From contig OZ025223.1 of the NCBI GenBank assembly GCA_964019055.1, forward strand, positions 8,748,263-8,812,262: a DNA stretch of 64,000 nt, read 5' to 3'. The translations under genes and the position numbers were made by a program. Positions 44,790 to 53,929 of this stretch are shown here, piece by piece (position 1 is the stretch's first letter; every line of letters starts with the position of its first letter). The notes under the pieces are model-generated. The model did no database searches. It saw nothing but the letters and a program-made list of their open reading frames with translations, and was not told where the DNA came from. Source of the stretch: Anthopleura xanthogrammica (taxonomy: Eukaryota; Cnidaria; Anthozoa; Actiniaria; Actiniidae).

Positions 44790-44912
44790 CACTTATTGAC
44801 TGGAACCTCGGGAAAGCTGTGTGTTTTGTGGCCCTCGACGGCGCACCTCGGGAAACATCGTTGTCTCAGGACCACAAAACACACTGTTTCCCTTGGTCTC
44901 AGTCAATGAGTA
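44790..44912. mobile_element. Foldback adjacent to the tatatacc MITE
   Basis: The arms attgactggaacctcggg and the inverted caaaacacactgtttccc...cagtcaat segment fold into a hairpin about 120 bp long. Confidence 0.55.
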
Positions 44913-46046
44913 TTAAATATCCACCCTGTAAAAATGTCACAGTTGTGTTATAATCACCAATGCCTTCGGTGAATAATTGTGAAATAACATATTTATCAAT
45001 ATGGTTTCTATCCAAGATGAATAACAAAGAAAACCATGTTAAGTATACAATAAATATATATTTATTTTCTTACCTCATACTAACAGGAACAGACCCTGTG
45101 TACCACTTCAAACTCAAACACAGGAATCCAAAAAATCCCAAGTTGACTGAGTCTGGAAGAAAAAGATGAACTGTTAACAATCTACCTAAAAATGAAGGTG
45201 GGGGACTATGTAAAATAAATCTTTAGAAATAAACTTCTTGGTTGGCAAAAATATCATAACCTCCCTATATTTCGTCCAGTTTATTACTAAACCCCTAAAA
45301 AGCTGCATACAATTAGTAACAACCCCCCTTATATAGCTTACGAAAATAATGTGACGCCCCCCAATATTGCTCCCCCCCCCCCCCAAATATTGCACCCCTC
45401 ATACAATAACAAATGAAAGCCCCCTTACATGGTTCAAAGGCTATATTCCAAAGAACATGTTAAAATTTACTTACTAAAAGTTGAAACTTTGAGATAAATT
45501 TAGTAATTACGAAGAAAGTTATTGAAGTTCAAAGTTTGTACATTTTGTATGGATTTGAATGTTGGTGAGCAACAGCTTGACCTACAACCAACAATTCTTA
45601 TAAATTTGTACAATCTTGGGTCATCGGTAACTTGGGTCCTATTTGAGTAATTTCACTTCAAACTCTCCATTTTTACTCTCTTTAACATGCTCTTTCGAGT
45701 CATTATATTTTTGTTGGTCTTGGATTAAGTTAATATTTAAAATAAAAGCACAATACACGTGTGCCAACTGATCATTAATTTAACCAACTTTGAAGGGCTT
45801 CTAACTGACTATATAGACCGCCTCTAGCTTCGATTCAATATATTCCTATCTAGAAATATTCACGGCTTACCTGAATGTCTTTAAGCCATGTTCAAATCCA
45901 CACAATCCACAAATACTGTGATATTTTCCTTGATATAAACGTCGAACTCTACTCGACTCAATCCAACATGTCTGGTCAGAATTGTAGGTACAACCTGGAT
46001 ACTTCGTGTAGGACGTCATATAGAGATTTTTACCTGTGACGTATTT

Positions 46047-46296
46047 CCGGGTCCGACTGATCGCAAAAACCATTAAAATATGCTGCGAATTTTTTTTTTA
46101 ATATCTGAACTTTGAACAAGAAAATCAGTCATAAAGTAGTGACCATGGACCATCGGCCTCATGGGCTATTGACTCTTAGACCATTCGGACTCGAGAACTA
46201 ATTGTTAATTATTAAACATTAGAATATGTGGGCCAAAAATCTGGAATTTTAAACATGGTTTATTTGTTAAAGCAGGTTATAAAATTAGCAAGACGT
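46047..46296. repeat. Right end of the duplicated array
   Basis: A fourth unit marker, a MITE hairpin scrap (about 46150-46205) and the tctggaattttaaacatgg segment occur together. Similarity to unit 1 stops right after gcaagacgtt, giving a sharp array boundary at about 46296. Confidence 0.7.
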
Positions 46297-46422
46297 TTTC
46301 TAATCGACGCCGTAAGTGTAAAAAATATTTGTATATTTGCCCCCTACCAAAATGGTCGCCGTATCTTTGAAGTATCCCAGAAAGTGAAAAGAACAATAAA
46401 CTCCAAACAAATTTGAATCGGG

Positions 46423-46794
46423 ATGTTGAGTAATGAATATATCGAGTGCAATAATGATGGATCGAATAAAGCATTCAAAGAAGATCCCACTGTGAAGAAT
46501 GCCAAAAATATAGCAATTGCCTCGCAGGACGTTTTACTACAAGAACAAGACCATATAAATACTCCATGGCAGAGTAGTTCTGCAGATTCAGACGACGAGG
46601 ATAAATATCAGCAGGATCCAACAAGTTCGTGGTATCAGGCTGACCGAGGGGGATACAAGGCTAGAGATGTGTTGGGTAGGGATTCTAGTTCAGAAGATGA
46701 AGATTTTGATTATTACGACATTGATCTACGAACTGTTGAGAGTGAGAACGAGTTTGTCCATAAATCTGAGATTGATTTCTCTACGTTTCCTTAG
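46423..46794 (+). CDS. Acidic Ser/Asp-rich hypothetical protein or exon
   Basis: A 123-residue ORF with ATG start and an in-frame stop just upstream. It is strongly acidic in its middle and C-terminal parts (SSADSDDEDKY, SSSEDEDFDYYDIDLR), with no signal peptide or membrane segment. Such acidic stretches are common in nuclear proteins and at the N-termini of some domesticated transposases, but I recognise no family. It begins about 125 bp outside the duplicated array. It could be a real small protein, one exon of a larger gene or chance. Confidence 0.35.
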   Translation: MLSNEYIECNNDGSNKAFKEDPTVKNAKNIAIASQDVLLQEQDHINTPWQSSSADSDDEDKYQQDPTSSWYQADRGGYKARDVLGRDSSSEDEDFDYYDIDLRTVESENEFVHKSEIDFSTFP

Positions 46795-46799
46795 TTGTC

Positions 46800-48260
46800 G
46801 CTCTATCTTCTGCTCTCTTTGCTGGCTGAAAATAATTAAACAGGAAACGGACTGTAATGTTTGCACACAGTACAAGCTGTATATTTTCTCATTGTGGCAC
46901 CGAAATTTGTTTCCAAAAACAAAAACTGCAGCGCGTAATGTCATGACTTGCGAGAACAGCGCACTCCGAGTCAACCGTATTAGGTCCCTACTTTTTAGCG
47001 AAGATAACCAATACAAGATATTTTTCCTTTGATTTTAACCGGTACACTCCTCTATGAGTCGATTCTGTGTCCCTATTTGTGACGTAATAAATTTCTCTTT
47101 CGTGGATGCCAGATCGTGTGTTTGTTTGTTGTTGTTGTTTTATGCTTTTTGGCTTTACGTTTTTATTCGTGTGGGTGCACTTCCAACGCTACCCTGAAGA
47201 AAATCCTGGATCCCTGCAGCGGTGCCGCTCCACACCATCACATCTACATCCAGAATCATCATCAGTAGCAGCAGCGGCAGCAGCGGCAGCAGCGGCACCA
47301 TCATGACCACAGCAGCAGCGGCACCATCATGACCACAGCAGCAGCTGCACCATCATGACCACAGCAGCAGCTGCAGCAAGACTGACATCATCAGTGAATT
47401 CATCGGCAAACGTCAAAAAAACGTCAGAACTGGACCCACTTTCCTCACTAACTGATTAATCTATGTCAAAAATAAAAGGAAAAAAGCGCGCACGCACAAA
47501 TACACAGAATACTGAGAATTCTTACCAGTCTCCTTCCACTACTCGGTTCGTCCTCGCCGCACGCGCATCGATGAACGTGGGTCCAGCTCTGGACTAAAGT
47601 CAAATACGATTCCCCTAAAGCAATTCCCTCGTTAATATTTTTTACTCAGTTAGATTTTAAGATGCTTTTATTTGTTATCCTTTTAAGTTTACATATATTC
47701 TTCCAGGAATGAAATACATTAGGGACTGTGCAACTCTTGCATTGTAATCAGGGGTAGTTACAAGACTCTTTTCAGTTTCCCGTTATTCATTTCTGTCTAT
47801 AGCCTTCAGCCAAGTTGTTGATCCTTTTTCTAAACAAAGCACGCCTTTCGGTCATGTACTCTGGAACGCCTTCTTCCTAATATGGACAGAAAGAAAGAGA
47901 ATACTTTGAACATCATAATGATCACAGCTGGCAACATGTCATGAAAACTACCTTATCTATCAAACTTGAGAATTAGTGGAGTATTCGCACAGGGAGCCTA
48001 CAGCCACTGGTAGAATCAGTGACTAAAATAAAATCTATCATGCGTAAATGCTCGTGCTCCTGCACGAGCTCCTAGTGTAGAATATAGTGACAAGGGATGA
48101 AAATTAAATCGTGCCCTCCAATAAAATTGCTTTAAAAATATCGTGAAATATCTTGTAAGTTTTAAACCTCGAAATCCTGATGCTTGGAAATATTGTCTAA
48201 CGTTCTGTGTGGACAGAAAAAATCAGCATGGACTTACGTCTTGATAAAATGGCAACATAT
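46800..48260. other. Single-copy region, no gene seen
   Basis: Apart from a CAG/CGG-rich minisatellite near 47260-47380, I see no supported gene. The stretch around 47500-47590 is richer in CpG than its surroundings. Confidence 0.4.
47297..47376. repeat. 26-bp minisatellite (three copies) with CAG-rich core
   Basis: The unit caccatcatgaccacagcag plus cagcgg or cagctg repeats three times, preceded by imperfect agcagcggc triplets. The 26-bp period is not a multiple of three, which argues against coding. Confidence 0.75.
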
Positions 48261-48357
48261 TAGAATTGCGTAATGGATAAGTTGCGAGCCTTAATATAAG
48301 CGACTGAAGAAGACTGGCGTTAGGCCTTTGACAACTTCAAGTCGACTGAAAAATGAA

Positions 48358-48434
48358 CCAGTTCAACTAGAAACCGTGGACAGCTGTTTCGGCCTGTATT
48401 GGGCCTCGTCAGCACGGTGTGTCTAGTGAACTGG
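48358..48434 (-). ncRNA. Type I hammerhead ribozyme, intact core
   Basis: In RNA order on the minus strand: stem I 5' strand ending CCGUG, core CUGACGA (48406-48412), stem II GGCC/GGCC with loop CAAUACA, core GAAA (48387-48390), a very short stem III (CAG/CUG), cleavage triplet GUC, then CACGG, which pairs with CCGUG. Outer stem I pairs CUAGA with UCUAG and CCAGUUCA with UGAACUGG. All conserved core positions are present. Predicted cleavage is between 48379 and 48378. The short stem III suggests activity as a dimer. Confidence 0.8.
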
Positions 48435-48598
48435 CAAGATCCCACGAAAATTACTAGATGAGAAGTAAGGCACTAGGCCATGTGGGATAGGCTCAGACAT
48501 AATGATATGCGTAATGGATAAGTTGCGAGCCTTAATATAAGCGACTGAAGAAGACTAGCGTTAGGCCTTTGACAACTTCAAGTCGACTGAAAAATGAG

Positions 48599-48675
48599 CC
48601 AGTTCAACTAGAAACCATGGACAGCTGTTTCGGCCTGTATTGGGCCTCGACAGCACGGTGTGTCTAGTGAACAGG
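48599..48675 (-). ncRNA. Hammerhead ribozyme copy with core mutation
   Basis: Same fold as the first copy, but the core reads CUGUCGA in place of CUGACGA, changing the invariant A of CUGA. Stem I has one G-U wobble from CAUGG. Likely inactive or very weak. Confidence 0.7.
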
Positions 48676-48754
48676 CAAGATTTTTACAAGATTTTACTGA
48701 CTCTCTATTTAGGGGATAAGACTGAGAAAATATAAAAGACATTTCGACATCTTT

Positions 48755-48930
48755 TTACACCGAACTCCAGTTGGGATTTAGAAGTTTTTTTGTGCGAGGG
48801 AGAAGAAAAAGCGGAGAAACCATAGAGAAAATCCTTCGAAGCACAGGAGAGAACCACATTTGACGACGAGTCCGGGAATCAAACCCGGGTCGTATAGACC
48901 TCTTTAGCTTGCCCCATTTCAGACCACATG
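48755..48930 (-). mobile_element. SINE fragment with tRNA box B
   Basis: The minus strand has the box B-like gggtttgattcccggac, followed by a tail related to the gaggga..ggagaaa pattern of the other SINEs here. Box A is not clear. Confidence 0.5.
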
Positions 48931-49362
48931 ACATTTCCTTGAGAAATGTTCTTTTGTTAAAATATTTACATATGAAAGAATCAACTCCCAAGACTGGCAT
49001 CACATGCTCTGAAATGGGCATAACAAACAATGAAGCTACCCGTGCTTCCCGCGTTTCATGTTCATGTGTGTGTTTAAATTGAAACCATCATCACCGCCAC
49101 CACCACAACTCACACCGCCGCACCATCATCACTGTATAATCACCAGCACTATTATTATCGCGATTACTGCCATATCATATCATCATCTTTATCAGTCATC
49201 AACCTTTCGGGCAACACTGTCTGTCTGTCTTTCGGTCTGTCTGTCCGTTTCCGTTTATATGGATTTCCCCCAGATTTTTGAAGATCCACACATACCAAAA
49301 TTTGGCTAATAAGCTGAATTTGTTCGCAATACCGAAAAATAAAACTGTGTTTTCAGCTTGAG

Positions 49363-49875
49363 AAAACAAATGCAGTATTAAGAGTGTCCTATAAATGGAG
49401 AAGGGGAGGGGGGTTGGGGAAACAAATGCAGTATTAAGAGTGTCCTATAAATGAAGAAGGGGAGGGGGGGTTGGGGAAACAAATGCAGTATTAAGAGTGT
49501 CCTATAAAGGGAGAAGGGGAGGGGGGGGGGGGGTTGGGGAAACAAATGCAGTATTAAGAGTGTCCTATAAAGGGAGAAGGGGAGGGGGTTGGGGAAACAA
49601 ATGCAGTATTAAGAGTGTCCTATAAAGGGAGAAGGGGAGGGGGGGTTGGGGAAACAAATGCAGTATTAAGAGTGTCCTATAAAGGGAGAAGGGGAGGGGG
49701 GGTTGGGGAAACAAATGCAGTATTAAGAGTGTCCTATAAAGGGAGAAGGGGAGAGGGGGTTGGGGAAACAAATGCAGTATTAAGAGTGTCCTATAAAGGG
49801 AGAAGGGGAGGGGGGTTGGGGAAACAAATGCAGTATTAAGAGTGTCCTATAAAGGGAGAAGGGGAGGGGGGTTTG
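49363..49875 (+). repeat. Nine-copy minisatellite with a G-quadruplex in each unit
   Basis: Units of about 55-62 bp: aaacaaatgcagtattaaga, gtgtcctataaaggg, then a G-rich part (gaaggggaggggggttgggg). Length differences come mostly from the G run. Each unit supplies four G runs with loops of 1-4 bases, so up to nine quadruplexes could form on the plus strand. Reading frames through it are artefacts of the repeat. Confidence 0.9.
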
Positions 49876-49879
49876 GGAT

Positions 49880-50500
49880 TGGAAGATCATGATCTCATTA
49901 TCCTGTCCCAGCTCAAAATCCCAGACTCAGTCGGGGTTATAAAGTTATAGCTAGAGATTTTAGCAAAATCCCAATCCTAGTAATGGTACGTTAAATCCCA
50001 GACCCCGTGCATGAGATCCTATTTTCCCAGCCCCAAAAAAGGCAAATCCCAGCTCCAATTTTACCCCTTTAGGACCCTCAGTCATCAATCAACACCAACT
50101 TTTCAGGGAAGAAATTCCTTACACTCTTAACAAATGGTTTCAAAAATACTGATTATTTTAATGTTTAGTAATTTTTTGAGCCCCTTCGTATTTCTGCCAC
50201 CAAAATTAAACGTCTCCAGATATAACACAGCAGTTTTTCCTCGTGTTTTGGCTTTTTTTATTTATTTTTATTGTTTTTAAATAACTTTCAAATTATATGC
50301 ATCGAGTATTGGATTTACTTAGTACCATTTTACCCCAAATCCCTATTTTTTTAAACTACACCTTTTAAGATGTTCAGGTTCGACAACAACTATACACATC
50401 GTGTGTCTTTGAAAATTATCTTTTGAATAGGACACCAGAGAAATGTCCAGCCAACTTGGAGCAAAATAATTCGACAAAGTTTCGATTGCTTACTGTTTGT
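49880..50500. other. No gene seen
   Basis: Begins with sequence rich in aatcccag/ccccag words that looks like an old repeat, then AT-rich DNA. Nothing coding is supported. Confidence 0.4.
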
Positions 50501-50508
50501 ATTTGGAA

Positions 50509-50835
50509 TCAGTCAATTTTTCTTGTAGAGTGTGGTCTGATCGACTTAACATCTTTTCTCTCTCTCTTCTGCTTGTTATTGTTTTCCACATAGAACTTTT
50601 GTTCGTGTTTGATCGATCGCCGTACTTCTACTTTTGTCGTTGGTACAACAGTCGATGTAAAGAGCGACAGTTTTTCTTCCAGCTTAGAGATACGGCTATC
50701 AATATGTAGATAGATAAACACTGTGCTTAAAAGCAAGCCAACCACGCAAAACACCAAAAGTAGGCAAAGACACAAGCGAGCGATTTTTCCATCCGTTTTT
50801 CTTCGACCCTCGTATGTACATTCTACGCATTGCAT
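50509..50835 (-). CDS. Possible small type II membrane protein or first exon
   Basis: 108 residues from the first ATG in frame. A basic cytosolic-type N-terminus (GRRKTDGKIAR) is followed by a hydrophobic segment at about 19-44 (rich in C, L, V), then a short helix with a heptad-like pattern (SRISKLEEKLS) and a basic, Asn/Lys-rich tail. This layout (short cytosolic head, membrane anchor, stalk) is seen in type II proteins such as TNF ligands and some lectins, but no extracellular domain is visible. It may be exon 1 of a split gene, with the tail being read-through into intron. No family assigned. Confidence 0.35.
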   Translation of the reverse strand: MQCVECTYEGRRKTDGKIARLCLCLLLVFCVVGLLLSTVFIYLHIDSRISKLEEKLSLFTSTVVPTTKVEVRRSIKHEQKFYVENNNKQKRERKDVKSIRPHSTRKID

Positions 50836-51412
50836 AGTTTTAAGAGAGATCCTCACCTGGCATAGGCATAAGGTATAACAATTTTTCGAAAGAACTTATT
50901 CTGCTCTCCAAAAGAATTTAATGTTTGTTGATTCATGATTCAAACAGCTCTCGATTGACGTCACCTGGTAAACATTTGCTAAAGTCCTCACTCACTGCCT
51001 TCAATATACCTCTATATTGACCTGAATTCATACAGCTCAGGAATTTTTCCCGTTACTATAACTGTATGATATAGCGCTATGAGTGTGGCAACCAAGTCAT
51101 TAGCTTAGAAATCCCGGTTTGGCCAATATTTGTTTAATTTCCGTTCGGCACGTAAACGTTCTAAATTATCGAATTTTTTGCACGATTGTCTTCGATTTTA
51201 TTTATTTTGGAAGACAACCGAGGTCCTTATTGACGTTTAGTTAGTAGTCTTAAATAGATTTTTTCTTCATTAAATCATTAGAAATAGCTATGCCGTAGAT
51301 TTCGGCCCCTTCACCGCTATACGCTTGAATTTAAGTGTCTAGTACAAAAGAATGCCAAAATGGTATAAAAAATAGGTAAACAAACAAACAATTACTTAAT
51401 TACCAAAAATTT

Positions 51413-51431
51413 TGGGGGGGCACGTGCCCCC
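51413..51431. repeat. GC palindrome with CACGTG core in a repeat scrap
   Basis: A perfect ggggggcacgtgcccccc palindrome followed by cccttgctacgcccc. The flanking words look like a dispersed repeat end, so the E-box core is probably incidental. Confidence 0.5.
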
Positions 51432-51718
51432 CTTGCCCCCCCTTGCTACGCCCCATGCCTTAACTATTTGTGATCTCAAGTTTTTAGGTTGGAAAATCTG
51501 GAAGAAAGCTTACTGAAAAAGGGAGCATTTTTGCAATTTAAAGATTGTGTCTCAAGGTTTCTTCCAATAAACCTGTAATTCTTAGTTATTCTATAGAAGT
51601 GTCAGAAATGAAGGTTCTGAGTTGTATGCGTAGTAAACTTAGAATTCTGTATACCTTACCGCTAGAAGGAACTACTGTAGCCTAAAGGATTTCTGTATTA
51701 CATTCCATCTAAATTTGT

Positions 51719-51938
51719 TGTCACGAAGTTATGTTTTGCTTTGTTATGTTGAGTGTGAGTGTGAGAGTGTGTTAGTGTGTGATCCCGTGAGTTTGTGAGT
51801 CCCTTGAGGACAGCATATGTATTTACATATAAGGATTGCGTGGGTTGTAAAATAAAGGAGGCAGAAGAACTCAAGTTGTTTAGCCGAAGTCGTCTTGGTT
51901 TATTTGAGAATATTATCAGGTTTTAAGAACCCGTGACA
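51719..51938 (+). mobile_element. Solo LTR candidate, 220 bp
   Basis: Starts tgtcacg and ends cgtgaca, a 7-bp terminal inverted repeat of TG...CA type. It contains an atataagg TATA-like box and, about 25 bp later, an aataaa signal in the right order. Flanks tttgt and ttttt are a poor 5-bp target duplication. No internal retroelement domains are adjacent. Confidence 0.5.
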
Positions 51939-51971
51939 TTTTTCTTTGAGAAACCTGGACCAGTTTTAAAA

Positions 51972-52011
51972 CAAGCTCTCACTCACTCTCTCTCGCTCTC
52001 TTTCTCTCTTC
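51972..52011 (+). repeat. CT-rich microsatellite
   Basis: Run of (ctct)/(cact) words, nearly pure pyrimidine. Confidence 0.8.
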
Positions 52012-52016
52012 ATTAA

Positions 52017-52352
52017 TAGCTGTTGTTATGGATACATGCAAATTAGATGCAAATGAGATATTCTTTTGTTTTAAGAACCATGCAAGTGGGGTTATCGGGT
52101 CGATACAATGCTTGTTGTCTCATTTGCATGCATCCGTGATAACAGCTATGGTATTTACACCTACTTTCAAGAACGTTGTCATACAACATTTGAGCATTCG
52201 TAGTTTAGTGGATTAGGAATAAATTAAAAGTACAAAAGAAGATCATTGAAGCAGAACTCTTTCTTTTGTACTTTGAATTTATTCCTAATCTTGAAACTAC
52301 AAATGTTCAAATGTTGTATGACAATGTTTTTGCAAGTAGGTGTAATTGCTTG
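52017..52352. mobile_element. Two adjacent long hairpins (foldback MITE)
   Basis: The first hairpin pairs tagctgttgttatgg with ccgtgataacagcta. The second, about 200 bp, pairs ggtatttacacctactttc and attgt-type arms through taggaataaatt/aatttattccta. Together they cover about 335 bp of inverted structure. The frames inside are not called as genes. Confidence 0.65.
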
Positions 52353-52354
52353 GG

Positions 52355-52870
52355 ACTCCGGGGGTAAAGTATCGGGTATGCTCGTCGTATCTCTTAGGGG
52401 TAAAAATCAGCGACTTTGGATGCTAAAAATAGCTCAACCGGGAATTCACATGGCGGGCGCGGTATTAAGAAGTTTCCAGGCTTATTTATGCTCTCTTGGC
52501 CCAAGCTAAAAAGGTGGCAGCATTAGCCAAGTATCTTCAACAACGTAGCATATTTTTTCTTGATGAAATTGTTTCAGTTTGTTTGTTTCTTCTTCTTTTT
52601 CTTCGTCTTGTTCTTGTTCTTTGTTTTAGTTTTCTTTTCTGGATTGCGCTGGTACATTCAGAACAGCGCTTCTTTAGTTCTACATATAGTTATGTTTTCT
52701 GCATATTTTAGCCTAACTATTTTTTGTTTTTTTGTTTTAATTATAAATTAAAGTTAAAATGAAAGAAATTTCCTTCGAAAAACTGCTGAGATTGCATATA
52801 GATAAAAAAATTGGCACGCAGTCGTGGGAAAATAACTGTTTTTCAAACAAGTTCTCGAAATATTTCCCAC
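52355..52870. other. Repeat-like and AT-rich DNA, no gene seen
   Basis: A short G-rich piece (gactccgggggtaaagtatc) looks like a dispersed repeat, followed by a T-rich stretch whose Phe/Leu-rich frames reflect composition. Confidence 0.4.
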
Positions 52871-52879
52871 AGTTTCTCA

Positions 52880-53923
52880 CTATGCGATGCTGACAGTGAC
52901 TGTGACATTTTTGCTTCCTTCTTCATGGTTCATGGTTTGTAATTTTTCTTCATCTGTTTCAATTTTCAAGTTGTCCACTTTGGACGTCGTTCCTGGCGCT
53001 TTGCAGGATTCAGTCTTGCTTGATCTAAGCCACCTACAAAACTTGTATAAAACTTTCTTGAATTGAGGCATACGCCAAGCGTACAAGTAAGGGTTAATAG
53101 CAGAATTCATTAGGACAATTACAAACTGCAAATCTCGAAGCCAGTGGATAAACTCACAGCTACATGTTCTACAAAAGTTTAGAATGTAAATAATGATGCA
53201 TGCTGGAGCGAAGCAGAGAATATAGGCGAGCAATACGAGCACTAAAGCCTTCGTAACTTTCGCTTCCCATTTCAAACTTGATAGTTTCTTCTTATTCATT
53301 CTGCTTCCTTGTTTGCTCGAAGCTCTTCGTCGGCTCAATAACTTTACTTGAGTATACAGCCGTTTGTAGATGCTAACATAGACGAATAATAGCACCAGAA
53401 AGGTCAGGAGGACAGTCGTACTGGCGAAAATCAGAGAATAAAATATATAACCGAGTTTAAAATAAACCATGCTAAGTCCTATTGATACCAGCCAAATAAC
53501 CAGGGTCAGGTAGATACACTTCTTGGAAGATAAATAGTTCTTGTAGTTCAGAGGATAGATTACAGCTACATATCTATCTATTGTAAGAGCTCCTAAAGAC
53601 ATGATAGAAGCCGTCGAAAGAGTGAAATAAAAAATGTGTAGAATTCGAATATCTACGAGGTCTATTTCGAGTGCCTCGGTAAGATGGAAAACTGTCGATA
53701 TTGGATCCAATAAGATGCCAACCAAAAGATCTGCTATGGCGAGACTTAGGATTAGAAAACTGAACGGAGTTCGTAGCTCGTGGAATGGATCTTTCAAAAT
53801 GGCGTAACATATCAGAGAGTTGCCTGCAATGGTCACAAACGTAAGACCTAAAGATACTGTCGTAGTGAAGATAGAAAGATATCTTGGTGCTATGCACGGG
53901 TTAATGACGCTGTCGTTAAACAT
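52880..53923 (-). CDS. Intronless class A (rhodopsin-family) GPCR, MECA-like orphan
   Basis: 347 residues, seven hydrophobic segments. Hallmarks: GN (N35) in TM1, LAIAD (D65) in TM2, DRY 116-118 at the end of TM3, W144 in TM4, CFAP 237-240 in TM6, NPYLY 277-281 in TM7, and then an amphipathic helix 8 with Cys. There is no Cys at the top of TM3, the TM4-TM5 loop is extremely short, and TM5 has no Pro. This set is typical of melanocortin, S1P and cannabinoid receptors (MECA group) as opposed to amine or peptide receptors. ATG in good context (purine at -3). One N-glycosylation site (N3). Ligand unknown. In cnidarians such intronless receptors form expanded families. Confidence 0.85.
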   Translation of the reverse strand: MFNDSVINPCIAPRYLSIFTTTVSLGLTFVTIAGNSLICYAILKDPFHELRTPFSFLILSLAIADLLVGILLDPISTVFHLTEALEIDLVDIRILHIFYFTLSTASIMSLGALTIDRYVAVIYPLNYKNYLSSKKCIYLTLVIWLVSIGLSMVYFKLGYIFYSLIFASTTVLLTFLVLLFVYVSIYKRLYTQVKLLSRRRASSKQGSRMNKKKLSSLKWEAKVTKALVLVLLAYILCFAPACIIIYILNFCRTCSCEFIHWLRDLQFVIVLMNSAINPYLYAWRMPQFKKVLYKFCRWLRSSKTESCKAPGTTSKVDNLKIETDEEKLQTMNHEEGSKNVTVTVSIA

Positions 53924-53929
53924 CCTTGC

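Larger units (their letters stand above)
27041..46046. repeat. Segmental duplication unit 3 (genes D and E)
   Basis: The longest unit, holding two intact genes. The junction at about 35887-35893 joins the distal flank of D to sequence that normally lies near the start of a unit, which shows that it arose by recombination between units. Confidence 0.8.
48268..48681 (-). mobile_element. Retrozyme-like tandem element (173-bp repeats, 241-bp period)
   Basis: A 173-bp sequence occurs twice in direct orientation (48268-48440 and 48509-48681), 241 bp apart. Each copy contains a hammerhead ribozyme fold on the minus strand. This matches the plan of animal retrozymes and Penelope-like terminal repeats, where ribozymes cut a multimeric RNA into unit-length circles, here 241 nt. 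No protein is encoded. Transcription and self-cleavage are inferred. Confidence 0.7.

Noticed and set aside
47106..47306. ORF with poly-Ala tail
   Set aside because: The Ala run is a CAG/CGG microsatellite and the adjoining 26-bp repeat breaks any reading frame.
49565..49839. Repeated-unit array resembling a CRISPR
   Set aside because: Eukaryotic minisatellite: the units are contiguous without unique spacers and vary only in G-run length.
52496..52751. Hydrophobic Phe/Leu-rich ORFs that look like membrane proteins
   Set aside because: They come from a T-rich stretch (ttcttctttttcttc), with no conserved start or second feature.
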